Positions 1-8,857 of a stretch of 64,000 bases of DNA are shown piece after piece. Numbering within the stretch: position 1 is the stretch's first letter; every line of letters begins with the position of its first letter. The notes beneath the pieces are model-generated. The model did no database searches. It saw only the letters and a program-made list of their open reading frames with translations, and was not told where the DNA came from. Source of the DNA: Polyangium sp. y55x31 (GTDB lineage: Bacteria > Myxococcota_A > Polyangia > Polyangiales > Polyangiaceae); assembly GCF_029946505.1 (NCBI RefSeq), contig NZ_JARZHG010000004.1:310001-374000 (forward strand), given 5' to 3'. The position numbers and the translations under genes were made by a program.

Positions 1-495
1 GTCGAGCGCCTCTCTGCCGAGGCGCCTGCGCATGAAACTCCCGATCGACTCGTCGCCCTTTTCCTTCGGGCGCTGCGGCAACACGAGGTCGAGCGCCATG
101 CGGGCCTTGCCCGGCAGGCTGAAGAGCGGCGTCCGCGCGAACGGCAAGAAACGCGTGGGCACCGCGAGCACGAGGCCCTCGGGCATCGTGTGCAGCGCGC
201 CGCGGCGCGGGATGTACACACGACGATTCTTCGGCGTCGTACCGATCAGCCGTTCGCCGAGGCCGAGCTCCTTGCAGAGATCCGTGGCGAAAGGCTTGGC
301 GACGACGAACGAGTCGGGCCCACCGTCGATCACGAAGCCGCCTTCGCGCTCGGTCTGGATGTTGCCGCCGAGCCGCGCCCGCGATTCGAGCAGCGTGACC
401 TCGAACCGCGTGCCTTTTTGCGCGGAGAGCAGCCGGTAGGCGACGACGAGGCCCGTCACGCCGCCGCCGACCACGACGACGCGGCGAGCGCTCAC
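1..495 (-). CDS. hemY: Protoporphyrinogen oxidase (HemY type), N-terminal part only
   Basis: Oxidises protoporphyrinogen IX to protoporphyrin IX late in haem synthesis, using FAD and oxygen. Reading from the GTG at 495, the protein opens with a Rossmann dinucleotide-binding motif (VVVVGGGVTGL). It continues with the family's ESRARLGGNIQTE stretch and a GGPDSF motif, both typical of the FAD-dependent HemY/HemG-PPOX amine-oxidase superfamily. Only about 165 codons lie in the window; the usual length is about 450-480. The start overlaps the hemE stop in GTGA, so the two are probably translated together. The symbol hemG is also used for this family. The identification is firm for the superfamily and strong for the enzyme because of the hemE neighbour. 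Confidence 0.9.
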   Translation of the reverse strand, partial: MSARRVVVVGGGVTGLVVAYRLLSAQKGTRFEVTLLESRARLGGNIQTEREGGFVIDGGPDSFVVAKPFATDLCKELGLGERLIGTTPKNRRVYIPRRGALHTMPEGLVLAVPTRFLPFARTPLFSLPGKARMALDLVLPQRPKEKGDESIGSFMRRRLGREALD

Positions 496-1526
496 GTCGC
501 GCCCTCGTGCCGGTACGCGTGGATCACGTCGACGAGCGCCTTCACGTTGTCGACCGGCGTCTGCGGCACGATCCCGTGCCCCAGGTTGAAGATGTGCCCC
601 GGCCTGCCCGCGACCTCCGCGAGCACGGCCCGCGCGCGCGCCGCGGCCACGTCACGCGGCGCGCAGAGCAGGAGCGGATCGAGGTTGCCCTGGATCGCGC
701 GATCGTAGCCGATGCGCTTCCACGCCTCGCCGAGCGGCAAACGCCAGTCGACGCCGATCACCGTGCCGCCACAGTCGCGCTGCGCTTCGAGCAGCGTCGA
801 CGTGTTCGTGCCGAAGTGGATCACCGGCACGCCCGTCTTCTCCACGCTCTCGAGGATGTTCTTCACGTGCGGCGCCACGTGCGTCCGGTAGTCCTCGGGC
901 GAGAGCGCGCCGATCCACGAATCGAAGAGCTGCACCGCCTGCGCGCCGGCCTCGACCTGCGCGTGCAGGTAACGCCGCACGACCTCGGAGATCTTGCTCA
1001 TCAGCAGCGAAAACGACTCGGGATCGCCCCACATGAGCTGCTTCGTGCGGAAGTAGTCCGACGATTTGCCGCCCTCGACGAGGTAACTCGCCATCGTGAA
1101 CGGCGCGCCCGCGAAGCCGATGAGCGGCGTCTTGCCGTCGAGCTCGCGCCGGATCAGGCGAATCGCTTCGAGCACGTAGCCGAGGCCTTCTTCCGGCTCG
1201 AAGACGCGCATCCGATCGATGTCCGCGCGATCGCGCACCGGCGCGTGGATCACGGGCCCCTCGCCCTTCTCGAACGAGAACGGCGCGCCCATCGGTTCGA
1301 GCGGCAGGAGGATGTCCGCGAACAGGATGGCGGCGTCGACGCCGAGCCGCAGCGGCTGCAGCGTGACCTCGAGCGCGAGCTCCGGCGTCTTGCAGATCTC
1401 GAGCAGCGTGTGTTTTTCGCGAAGCGCGCGGTACTCCGCCATGTAGCGGCCGGCCTGTCGCATGAACCAGACGGGCGTGACGTCCGTCCCTTCGCGACGG
1501 CAGGCGCGCAAAAACCGATCGAACAT
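492..1526 (-). CDS. hemE: Uroporphyrinogen decarboxylase
   Basis: Cytoplasmic enzyme that removes four carboxyl groups from uroporphyrinogen III to give coproporphyrinogen III. The family signature RQAGRYM is at residues 23-29, preceded by the usual DRFLRACRREGTDVTPVWF opening. FAGAPFT and the FNLGHGI signature near the C terminus are also present. Starting at the ATG at 1526 gives 344 residues, matching the family length. A longer in-frame start at 1562 would add 12 unconserved residues, so it was not used. A GAGG lies about 12 nt upstream of 1526. The stop overlaps the GTG of hemY by 4 nt, forming a two-gene haem operon. Confidence 0.97.
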   Translation of the reverse strand: MFDRFLRACRREGTDVTPVWFMRQAGRYMAEYRALREKHTLLEICKTPELALEVTLQPLRLGVDAAILFADILLPLEPMGAPFSFEKGEGPVIHAPVRDRADIDRMRVFEPEEGLGYVLEAIRLIRRELDGKTPLIGFAGAPFTMASYLVEGGKSSDYFRTKQLMWGDPESFSLLMSKISEVVRRYLHAQVEAGAQAVQLFDSWIGALSPEDYRTHVAPHVKNILESVEKTGVPVIHFGTNTSTLLEAQRDCGGTVIGVDWRLPLGEAWKRIGYDRAIQGNLDPLLLCAPRDVAAARARAVLAEVAGRPGHIFNLGHGIVPQTPVDNVKALVDVIHAYRHEGAT

Positions 1527-1587
1527 GGCCCGAACAGTGACCTCGGGCCCCGCCCGTGGCAACGACGAAGCGTGGTGCCGGCGAAGC

Positions 1588-2418
1588 TCAGCGCGGCTGC
1601 TGCCCCGCGGCCTCGTACCGTTCGAGCATGACGACGAGCCGCGCCGCGCCGAGGACGCCGGCCGGCAGCACGATGAGCAGCGCGCACGGCAAGAACGAGA
1701 GCAACGCGAGCCCGAGGCCGAAGCCCATCACGGCGCCGATGTTGCGGCGCACGAATTCGATGCGCGCGCCCACGGGAACGCCGCGGATCGAGAGCGGGCA
1801 GTCGCAGAGGTCCCACGCCCCCGCGAGCGCCGTGATCGCGAGCTGGAGCGGGAACGCGACGATGCTCACCGGCGCGAAGAAGAAGCTCAGCACGCCGAGC
1901 ACGATGAGGATCGGCGCGGTGAACACGAGCGCCACGAGCGACGACTGGAGCGCGCGCCACATGTCCGCGAAGAAGCCCACTTCGGCCCACGTCGGCGCGC
2001 CGAGATCGGCCTCGGCGCGCCGCACCATCCGTTCGAGCGCGGGCCCGGAGAGCGGCTTCGCGAGCGCGAACGAGGTGGCGAGCGCGGCCACGAGCATCAC
2101 CACGATCGAGAGGACGTTCAGCAAGACGCCGAGCACGGTCCAGAGCGCGCCCGTCCCGGGCTCCTTCAGGATCAGCGCGACGAGCGCAGGCGCGAGCTTC
2201 ACGCCGGCGAAGCCGAGCACGACCGTGAGCACGAGCGCGATGCCCGTGGGGACGAGCGCGAGCGGCCAGATGTCCGGCGTGCGGAAGAGGTAGCCGTAGC
2301 CGCCGAGCACGGCCTTGAGGCCCGCGACGAAGCCGGGGCGTTCGAACGGCACGAGGGCCGCGGGCGGGCTCGGGGCGGGAGCGGCGGGGACACCGACGGG
2401 GGCATCGGGGGTGATCAT
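1588..2418 (-). CDS. EI24-domain (CysZ-like) integral membrane protein
   Basis: Predicted inner-membrane protein of about 276 residues with several long hydrophobic stretches (about four to six membrane segments). The pattern resembles the EI24/CysZ family, and the segment with WDLCDCPLSIRG and an R-R-N-IG motif before the last hydrophobic stretch resembles conserved EI24 positions. CysZ imports sulfate in enterobacteria, but most EI24 proteins have no known role, so no substrate is claimed. The start at 2418 follows a proline/alanine-rich leader of about 25 residues. A start 30 nt further upstream is possible. It is divergent from the metallophosphoesterase across 81 bp that must hold both promoters. 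Confidence 0.75.
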   Translation of the reverse strand: MITPDAPVGVPAAPAPSPPAALVPFERPGFVAGLKAVLGGYGYLFRTPDIWPLALVPTGIALVLTVVLGFAGVKLAPALVALILKEPGTGALWTVLGVLLNVLSIVVMLVAALATSFALAKPLSGPALERMVRRAEADLGAPTWAEVGFFADMWRALQSSLVALVFTAPILIVLGVLSFFFAPVSIVAFPLQLAITALAGAWDLCDCPLSIRGVPVGARIEFVRRNIGAVMGFGLGLALLSFLPCALLIVLPAGVLGAARLVVMLERYEAAGQQPR

Positions 2419-2499
2419 CCGGCTACGAACGTTCCAGCGCGCGGGCATCCGGTCAACGTCTTCTGCGCGAGAAGCGCGCTACGATCCCTCCCCTCGCCC

Positions 2500-3405
2500 A
2501 TGACCACCTCGACACGCGCGCCTTCGATCGTCGTCCCTTTTCCCGACGGCGGGCGCGTCGCGGTCGTCTCCGATCTGCAACGCACGGCCCTGGTCGAGCG
2601 CCTCTTCCTGCTCGCCGAGCAGAACGACGCCGAGCGTACGGGCATCATCGCAGCGCTCGCGGAGGCGCGCCCCGACGCCTTGCTCCTGCTCGGCGATCAC
2701 GTCTTCCTCGGCGCCTCGTCCCGGGCCTGGGCCTTTTTCGATCGGCTGGTCGAGCCGCTCCGCGCCGCGGGCATCGAGCTCTTGCCGATCCTCGGCAACC
2801 ACGATTGCTGGTCGATCGGGCCGCGGGGCCTCCGCCATTACTTCGCGCGGTTTCCCCGGCTCGAAGGCCGCCGATTCTACACGACGCGCCTCGGGCCCCT
2901 CGGCATCGTCGCGCTCGATTCGAACCGATTTTTCACCCCGTCTTCACGATGGGACGAACAATCGCTCTTCTACGACAAGACACTCGCCGACCTCGATGCC
3001 GATCCGGACGTGCGGGGCATTCTCGTGCTCGTCCACCACCCGCCGTTCACGAACGGCACCGTCACCGGCCCTTCGGCCCTCACCGAGCGCTCGTTCGTCC
3101 CTTCGTTCCTACGTTCCCGAAAGACCCTCATGATGCTCTCGGGGCACGTGCACGCCTACGAGCATTTTGTCCGGGAGGGCCGCCATTTCGTCGTCTGCGG
3201 CGGCGGCGGAGGGCCGCGGCATCGGCTTCTCCCGAAAGAGCGGCAGACGTTCCGCGACCTCTTCGACGGCCCATCGATTCGCGATTTTCACTTCCTGACG
3301 CTCGCGCCGGACGAAACCGGCCTCGACGTGCGCGCCCTCGGCCTGGCCAAGGGCGCGACACGAGTTTCGCCGATGGATCGATTCCGCCTCGATTGGCCCG
3401 GCTGA
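2500..3405 (+). CDS. Metallophosphoesterase (calcineurin-like)
   Basis: Predicted dinuclear-metal phosphohydrolase of 301 residues. The calcineurin-like motifs appear in order: VVSDLQ in place of DxH, LLLGDH for GDxxx, ILGNHDC for GNHD, then LVHHPPF and SGHVHAYEHF for the two late histidine motifs. The first motif has Gln where the family usually has His (DLQ rather than DxH), which may alter metal binding. No signal peptide is visible, so the protein is probably cytoplasmic. The ATG at 2500 was chosen because the conserved fold begins soon after it. Its stop codon abuts the stop of the next gene on the other strand. The substrate cannot be told from sequence. Confidence 0.88.
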   Translation: MTTSTRAPSIVVPFPDGGRVAVVSDLQRTALVERLFLLAEQNDAERTGIIAALAEARPDALLLLGDHVFLGASSRAWAFFDRLVEPLRAAGIELLPILGNHDCWSIGPRGLRHYFARFPRLEGRRFYTTRLGPLGIVALDSNRFFTPSSRWDEQSLFYDKTLADLDADPDVRGILVLVHHPPFTNGTVTGPSALTERSFVPSFLRSRKTLMMLSGHVHAYEHFVREGRHFVVCGGGGGPRHRLLPKERQTFRDLFDGPSIRDFHFLTLAPDETGLDVRALGLAKGATRVSPMDRFRLDWPG

Positions 3406-4992
3406 TCAGGGCTTCTGCACGTAGATCCGCGGCGCGCCGCCGAGCGTGAGCGTGATCTTTCCGCCCTCGGGATTGAGCGTCTCCATGGCGTCGGATTGAC
3501 TGTCATCGAGCCCGTACGATTCGTACGCGCCCTCCGCGGCGAGCGAATACGACGCGCTCGCGGACTCGCTGCCGCCCGACGTGCGGGCCCAGAGCACCAG
3601 CGCGCGGCGCGTGTCGGGCAAGCGGAAAGCCGCGCCGCCGATCGCATCCGACAAACCAAGCGCCGTCGTGCCGGCCTGGTCGAACAGCGCGCCTTCGAGG
3701 AGCTTGCCGAGCGTCCGGTACGCGCGACCGGCCTCCGTGCGCACGGCCTCGCTCGTTTGTCCGAGCTTCGACACGTCCACGTAGAGCCCCATGTAATCGA
3801 ACGCATTCGTGCTCTCCCCGACGGGCTTTCCATCGGACAGGCAGAACCAATCGATCCGCTCGATCCCCACCGTCTGCGCGGCCGTCATCACCTTGACCAG
3901 GTAATTCGGCGCGTATTCGGCCCCGCCCGGGGCGCCGCCGACGGACACGTGCGGCGCGCCGGTCTCGGTGACGATCCAGCCCTTGCCCGTCACGCCCGCG
4001 GCCGTGAGCTTCGTTTCGAGATCCGACTTCAGCTTCAGGAATCCCGCGACGCCCTCGTCCGAGCCGCCCGGCCCGAAGACCGGATAATAATGGAAGCTCA
4101 CCACGTCGAAATACGCGCTGCCCGTCTTCGGATAATCGTTCGTCACAGCCCCGCCGGAGGGGTTGTCCGTGTAACGCAGCACGGCCGAGAGGAAGCTCGG
4201 ATATCCGATCCCGCCGAGCGCGATCCGTGCCTCGGGATCGGCCTTCTTCGCCGCCTCGAAGCTAACGCGCAGCATGCGCACGTAATCGTAGATCGACCCG
4301 CCGAACCGCACGAGCTGCTCCTTCGTCGGCGGCTCCGTCTCCCACGTCTGCGTGACCTGCCAATCGGGGACCCAGTCCGGCTCGTTCCACACCTCCCACA
4401 CCCGCACCCAGGGCTTGTACGTCTTCACGGTCTCGTACACGTACGCGCCCCAGTAATTGTTCGGGTTGATCGACCCGTCCCCGTTGAAGACGGGCTCGTA
4501 GAGGTTTTTCGGGATGTAATGCTCGAGCTCCCAGCTCGGAATGCCCCCCGGCGCCGTCGAGTGCTCGGCCGTGGGCACGCCGAGGAACGCGACGTGCTCG
4601 CCCATTCCGAGCGACGTGTAGCCTTGCATGTCCCCGACCTCGATGTCGTAGCCCCACGTGTCGAGGTGCCCTTCGGAAAGTTTCAGGCGCGCGCTGTTCG
4701 CGCCCGCCTCGTGCGATAGGAAGGCGAGGTCCTGATCGTTCCAGCCAGGGTTCGGAAATCCATAATTGACGCCATACCGGAACGGCCCGCCGAGCGCGCC
4801 CCCGCCACCGGATCCACCCGATCCACCACCACCCGAGGACGACCCCGAGCCGCCCGACGCGCCCGCGCCGCCCGAGCCCCCGGAGGCGCCGGACGCGCCG
4901 GCGCCGTCGTCGCCGTTCCCGCCGCCCGAGCAGGCGGCGAGAGTGCCAAGAATGAACGCGGTCGCGACCGCGGGGCGAATGAATTGAAGCAT
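3406..4992 (-). CDS. Secreted lipoprotein with clan GH-A glycosidase-like domain
   Basis: 528-residue predicted lipoprotein. A signal peptide ends in the lipobox LAAC (Cys21), followed by a Gly/Ser/Ala-rich linker to about residue 68 and then a TIM-barrel glycosidase-like domain. WEVWNEPDW (Asn203-Glu204) fits the clan GH-A acid/base motif, and WIVTETGAP (Glu343) fits the nucleophile strand. A GH39- or GH5-like endo-glycosidase is plausible, but the family is not certain. The start has a strong GAAGGAGG Shine-Dalgarno about 8 nt upstream. Probably anchored at the cell surface and acting on polysaccharide. It stands alone, converging on the metallophosphoesterase with directly adjacent stop codons. 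Confidence 0.8.
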   Translation of the reverse strand: MLQFIRPAVATAFILGTLAACSGGGNGDDGAGASGASGGSGGAGASGGSGSSSGGGGSGGSGGGGALGGPFRYGVNYGFPNPGWNDQDLAFLSHEAGANSARLKLSEGHLDTWGYDIEVGDMQGYTSLGMGEHVAFLGVPTAEHSTAPGGIPSWELEHYIPKNLYEPVFNGDGSINPNNYWGAYVYETVKTYKPWVRVWEVWNEPDWVPDWQVTQTWETEPPTKEQLVRFGGSIYDYVRMLRVSFEAAKKADPEARIALGGIGYPSFLSAVLRYTDNPSGGAVTNDYPKTGSAYFDVVSFHYYPVFGPGGSDEGVAGFLKLKSDLETKLTAAGVTGKGWIVTETGAPHVSVGGAPGGAEYAPNYLVKVMTAAQTVGIERIDWFCLSDGKPVGESTNAFDYMGLYVDVSKLGQTSEAVRTEAGRAYRTLGKLLEGALFDQAGTTALGLSDAIGGAAFRLPDTRRALVLWARTSGGSESASASYSLAAEGAYESYGLDDSQSDAMETLNPEGGKITLTLGGAPRIYVQKP

Positions 4993-5057
4993 GGAAAGTC
5001 CCTCCTTCGACGCGGGGAAGGACGCATTGTATCCGGATTCGACCCGCTTGACTCGAT

Positions 5058-5972
5058 TTACGAACGACGTCGCGTCTCGCGCCGCGCGGGCTTCGCGTCC
5101 CGCCGCCAGTGCCGGCAAACCGGCTTGACCCCGCATCCCTCGCACGCCTCCGGGTCCCGCTTCGACGGGCACGTCTGGAGCATGCCGAGGTGGCACAAGG
5201 AAAAATCGTATTTCACCGGATCGTCGGGGTCGAGCCGCGCGAGCGCGGCCGTGATCTCCTCGGCCGCCCGGAAATCGGCCGATTTGCGCGCCGTGAGCCC
5301 GAGGTTTTGCGAGAGCTTGTGGATGTGCGTGTCGACGGGGATGATGAGCCGCGACGTCGGCACGTCCCACAACCCGAGATCCACCCCGTCCGCCGGACGC
5401 GCCATCCACCGCACGAGGAGCAGGATCCGCTTCACGGCGCTGCCTTTGCTCGGATCCGGCAAGATATGCTCCGCGCCCCGCCGCCCCCCGGCGCCTTCGC
5501 CGAGCGCGCCCCGCTCCCGAATTTCGCGGACCCAGGCCCCGAGCGCCTCCCGTAAAGTGCCCGTCGCCCCGAGCTTATCCGTGAGCGCTTTGCCGAGCGA
5601 GCCATGGGCGCGCTGCACCGCGCGGGCGCCAATCACGAGTCCCGCGAGGTCCTCGTCCCGGTACACGCGATGCCGGAACCCCGCGAGCCGCGCGCGCACC
5701 GCCGCCGGATCGTCGGCGATCTCCGCGACGCGCGGGCCGAGCCGGGCGAGCGCGTCCTCGATCTTCGCGCAAAGCGCCTTCACGTTGCCAAAGGCCAGCG
5801 CCGACGCGATCATCGCGACGATCTCCTGATCGTCGCGGCGGGCATAACGGTGCACGAAATGCACCGGATCGGCAGCCTTGCGCGCCTCGACGTCGCAACG
5901 CGCCCGCACGTCGTCGAGCGCGCGCCGGAGCTCCGCGTCCGCCCCTCGCAAAGACGATCCGCCGCGGCTCAT
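5058..5972 (-). CDS. TIGR02757 (DUF2400) family protein
   Basis: 304-residue cytoplasmic protein matching the TIGR02757/DUF2400 pattern. Visible family-like features are VHRYARRDDQEIVAMIASALAFGN near the N terminus, RLIIPVDTHIHKLSQNLGL in the middle, and a C-terminal cysteine cluster C-x8-C-x2-C-x5-C. The overall build resembles the helix-hairpin-helix DNA glycosylase fold, where such a cysteine loop can hold a 4Fe-4S cluster. That role is inference; the family has no established function. The ATG at 5972 was preferred over one 21 nt upstream because the extra residues are only Arg-rich. Gene order gives no functional hint. Confidence 0.85.
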   Translation of the reverse strand: MSRGGSSLRGADAELRRALDDVRARCDVEARKAADPVHFVHRYARRDDQEIVAMIASALAFGNVKALCAKIEDALARLGPRVAEIADDPAAVRARLAGFRHRVYRDEDLAGLVIGARAVQRAHGSLGKALTDKLGATGTLREALGAWVREIRERGALGEGAGGRRGAEHILPDPSKGSAVKRILLLVRWMARPADGVDLGLWDVPTSRLIIPVDTHIHKLSQNLGLTARKSADFRAAEEITAALARLDPDDPVKYDFSLCHLGMLQTCPSKRDPEACEGCGVKPVCRHWRRDAKPARRETRRRS

Positions 5973-6047
5973 TCGCCTACGCCTCGCACGCACATGCCGC
6001 CTCGATTGCGCCCGCGGCGTCGCCTGGCCCAGACGAACTCTGCCGTA

Positions 6048-6077
6048 TTGACGGTACCCATGTAGGACCCATACGAC
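6048..6077 (+). promoter_or_regulatory. Possible sigma-70-like promoter upstream of the dehydrogenase-like gene
   Basis: TTGACG at 6048-6053 is followed after 18 nt by TACGAC at 6072-6077, about 57 bp before the start at 6134. The -35 match is good and the -10 match is weak, as is common in GC-rich genomes. The spacer contains TGTAGGACC, a motif that recurs at 8660. Prediction by eye only. Confidence 0.3.
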
Positions 6078-6133
6078 CTCCCACCCCGACCGCCCGGACG
6101 CGGGCGTTCCGGAGGTTTTTCGAAAGGGGGACC

Positions 6134-6856
6134 ATGGAGCCGCTGGAGAACGCGAACGGCGATACGACGCCCCGCGCGATCATGGACGTGGCCGTCATCG
6201 GCGGAGGCTCGGGCAGCATCGGCGTCATCGAGGCCTGCCTGCTCGCCGGCCTGTCCGCCACGATGATTCGAACCACGCCCGGCAGCGTCTCCGAGGCCCG
6301 CCGCCGATTGGTCTCTTCGCTCGACGACAAACGCCGCGGCGGCCGGCTCGACCGGGACGCCATCGAGCGCGCCCTCGACCTCCTCCGTGCGTCCGGGGAC
6401 ATCGGGGCCGCGGCGAGCGCCGACCTCGTCCTCGAATCGACCGATTCCGCCTGGAAAACGCGACAAACCCTGCTCGCGCAGGCCGAGCGCGCCACGCAAG
6501 GTCGCGCCATTCTGGCCACGACGGCCCCGACCGCGCTGCTCCGGGCGCTCTCGACGCGCCTCGACGTACGTGAGAACTTCGTGGGATTGCATTTCTTCGC
6601 CCCCGCGGTGCTGGCCGGGTTTTGCGAGGTGTCCGTGACGAACCGGACCCAGCCTACCGTGGTCGAGACGGCCGTGCAATTCGTGAAGGCGCTCGGCAAG
6701 CACGCGGTGATCGTCCACGACACGCCCGCTTGCCTCCTTCTTCAGTCGCAAGGGGCCCGGCTCGGGACGACCCGGGGCGCGTCTGCCCGCTCGTCGCTGG
6801 AGAGGCTCGACGCGGCCCCGGGTTTTTGCGGCACCGCAGGCCGCATCGTGGTTTGA
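6134..6856 (+). CDS. 3-hydroxyacyl-CoA dehydrogenase NAD-domain-like protein, lacking the C-terminal domain
   Basis: 240 residues resembling only the N-terminal NAD-binding domain of 3-hydroxyacyl-CoA dehydrogenases. A Rossmann-like motif (VAVIGGGSGSIG) is followed by ADLVLESTDS, the family-like GLHFFAPAVLAGFCEVSVTNRT segment and GKHAVIVHDTPA. The family has a glycine-rich turn (usually GAGxMG) and continues after DTPG into FIxNR and a helical C-terminal domain. Here the sequence changes to ACLLLQSQGARLG and ends. The ATSN-type Ser-Asn near the active site reads TTAPT. The protein is therefore probably not a working dehydrogenase, or has a divergent role. Good Shine-Dalgarno (GAAAGGGGGA) upstream. 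It converges on the SpaA-like gene with 5 bp between. Confidence 0.7.
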   Translation: MEPLENANGDTTPRAIMDVAVIGGGSGSIGVIEACLLAGLSATMIRTTPGSVSEARRRLVSSLDDKRRGGRLDRDAIERALDLLRASGDIGAAASADLVLESTDSAWKTRQTLLAQAERATQGRAILATTAPTALLRALSTRLDVRENFVGLHFFAPAVLAGFCEVSVTNRTQPTVVETAVQFVKALGKHAVIVHDTPACLLLQSQGARLGTTRGASARSSLERLDAAPGFCGTAGRIVV

Positions 6857-6861
6857 CCTGA

Positions 6862-8526
6862 TCAGTCGAGGACCACCTGCCCGCCGTGCGTCCCCTTTGG
6901 CAGGCGCTCGAACCGGGCCCCTGCGAGCCCACAAAGATCCGCGGCCGTCACGCCCGGGAGCGACGCGGGCACGGAGCCGAGCGACATGAAGTTCTGCCCC
7001 CCGAGCGTCACCGTCGACGGGGCGAGGTCGTTCGTTCCCTCGTGACAAACGATGGTGACGACCCGATATTTGCGCGGATTCACGGCGGTCTGGACCGTCG
7101 TTTTCCCATGCTCCACGGTCACGGTCCTCGGGAGCGACGCGTCGTGGCCATACACGCTCGACGCATTGACGACCTCGTCGAGCGTGTACGCGCCGATCGG
7201 CACGTTCGAGATCGAGCACTCGCCCGACATCCCGGTGACGCAGGAGTACGTTCCCCCGGGGCCCGTGAGGGTGAACGTGATTCCCTCCAAGGGATGGTTC
7301 GCGTCGTCGCGTTTCTTGATGTCGACCTGCCCCACGAGCCTCTCGTTGACGAAATGCAGCGCCACGTGCTGGGCGACCTCGTCGATCTGCACGTTCACGA
7401 TCTGGTCCGGCGCCGTCGAGTATCCGGGCAGCGGGCCCGTCTCCCGCACGATGTACGTGCCGCTCGCGTCCGGATCCGACACGACGCCGAACGAGCAATG
7501 GCCGGTGGCGTCCGTCGTGCACGACGCGACGAGCGTATCCGAGGCGACATCGAGCGCGCCATTGAGGTTCGCGTCGCGGAAGAGGCCAAACTGCACGCCG
7601 GGCAGCAAAGTTCCCGCCTGATCGACCTTCTCGACGTCGATCGTCCAGGGCTCGCACATGTCGACCTCGACGGGCATGGGCGCGATGTAATCCTTGATCT
7701 CGGCGGTGAACGAGGCGGACGACCGGCTCTTCATGAACGCCCTGCCGAACGACAAACACCCCGACACGACGCCCGCCTTCGTCAGGTTCACGGCCGCCTC
7801 GCCGAATTTGAGGTCGCTCGAGATGGCCCCCTCCGCGACCGGCGCGGCGAGCGTCGTCCGCTTGCCCCAGCACCCGGCGCTCGCCGAGGCTCCGTTCGAT
7901 TCACACGTGCCGCCCGTCGCCGCCGTGAGCCACTTGGACACGCTGATCGCCGGCGAGCCGCCCTGAAAATCGTACATGACCAGGAGATCGCCCGCCGTAC
8001 GCACGGGCGTAGCGCCGTTCGCCGAGAGCGTCGTGGACTGGTTGAGCTCGAAATCGATGTTCGCCGTGCCGAGCGTGTTGTTTCGCTCCCACGATAGATA
8101 CAGGTATGCGCATTTTCCGCTGTCGGGCGGCGGGCACGCCGCGGCCTCGTGCGCGACGCGGAACATCCGGAGGTCGCTCTTGTTCTTGGGGATCCCTCCG
8201 GCCACCTTGCTTGGCGCCAGCTGATCCTCCTTCGCGCCATTGCCGAGCGCGTCGTCTTGCGATCCGGTGGGCGCGTCGGCCTTCTGCGTGAGCCCCGGCG
8301 CGTTGACCCAGTCGAGGTGCCCGGCGCCGTCGACCTGCATGTTTCCGTCGTGCGCCTCGAAGAGCATCTGCGGCAAGATCGCCGCCTTCGACGCCGCCAC
8401 GTTCTCCTCGTCCTCCGGGGGCGTCTCGCTCGAACAGCCCGGAATCACGAGGCTTTGCGCCCCCGCCCACGCCAGAACGATCATCGCCGTGCCACGACCG
8501 TGGCCGAACCACTTCGCGCTCGTCAT
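6862..8526 (-). CDS. Secreted lipoprotein with SpaA-like prealbumin-fold domains
   Basis: 554-residue predicted exported protein. The hydrophobic leader ends in IPGC (Cys31), an acceptable but not ideal lipobox. The N-terminal half is of unknown fold. The C-terminal half holds two SpaA/Cna-B-like repeats: one around VDQAGTLLPGVQFGLFRD... with TYIVRETGPLPGY, the other around IKKRDDANHPLEGITFTLTG... with IGAYTLDEV. Such prealbumin-like domains form stalks in Gram-positive pilins and adhesins, and also occur in large myxobacterial surface proteins. Binding partner unknown. The 5' leader contains a short hairpin (8540-8554) next to the GAGAGGA ribosome-binding site. Probably monocistronic. Confidence 0.75.
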   Translation of the reverse strand: MTSAKWFGHGRGTAMIVLAWAGAQSLVIPGCSSETPPEDEENVAASKAAILPQMLFEAHDGNMQVDGAGHLDWVNAPGLTQKADAPTGSQDDALGNGAKEDQLAPSKVAGGIPKNKSDLRMFRVAHEAAACPPPDSGKCAYLYLSWERNNTLGTANIDFELNQSTTLSANGATPVRTAGDLLVMYDFQGGSPAISVSKWLTAATGGTCESNGASASAGCWGKRTTLAAPVAEGAISSDLKFGEAAVNLTKAGVVSGCLSFGRAFMKSRSSASFTAEIKDYIAPMPVEVDMCEPWTIDVEKVDQAGTLLPGVQFGLFRDANLNGALDVASDTLVASCTTDATGHCSFGVVSDPDASGTYIVRETGPLPGYSTAPDQIVNVQIDEVAQHVALHFVNERLVGQVDIKKRDDANHPLEGITFTLTGPGGTYSCVTGMSGECSISNVPIGAYTLDEVVNASSVYGHDASLPRTVTVEHGKTTVQTAVNPRKYRVVTIVCHEGTNDLAPSTVTLGGQNFMSLGSVPASLPGVTAADLCGLAGARFERLPKGTHGGQVVLD

Positions 8527-8857
8527 CGTTTCGTCCTCTCTCCCGCTTCGGGAGGCATTTCATCGAGGCGAATTGCGCCCCGCGTCGCCTGTTTCTCCAG
8601 GCGATCCACGACGGCGCGGCTTTACAAGCTGCGTACCCGCGGGCGCCGCGACCCCACCGTGTAGGACCTACCCGCCCGATATCGCCCCGCCCGCGCGCCC
8701 CCCGCTCGCGACGGTCCCCTCCATGGCCCGAACGGGCGCGCGCAAGTCGAGCGCACCTTTTCGACACGCGCGCCGTGCGCCTCGCCGCGCGAGACGAAGG
8801 GGTCCGCCCGGACAACCGCGCGTCGCCTCGTTCCGGTCGTAGAACGAGGGAACGAGG
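8527..8857. other. Intergenic region with hairpin and GTAGGACCTAC palindrome
   Basis: No convincing gene lies in these 331 bp between two minus-strand genes. It contains a hairpin CTCCCG/CGGGAG (8540-8554) just upstream of the SpaA-like gene's ribosome-binding site, and the 11-nt palindrome GTAGGACCTAC at 8661-8671. The palindrome lies about 140 bp upstream of that gene, where an operator or promoter element would be expected. The rest looks unstructured and GC-rich. Confidence 0.5.
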
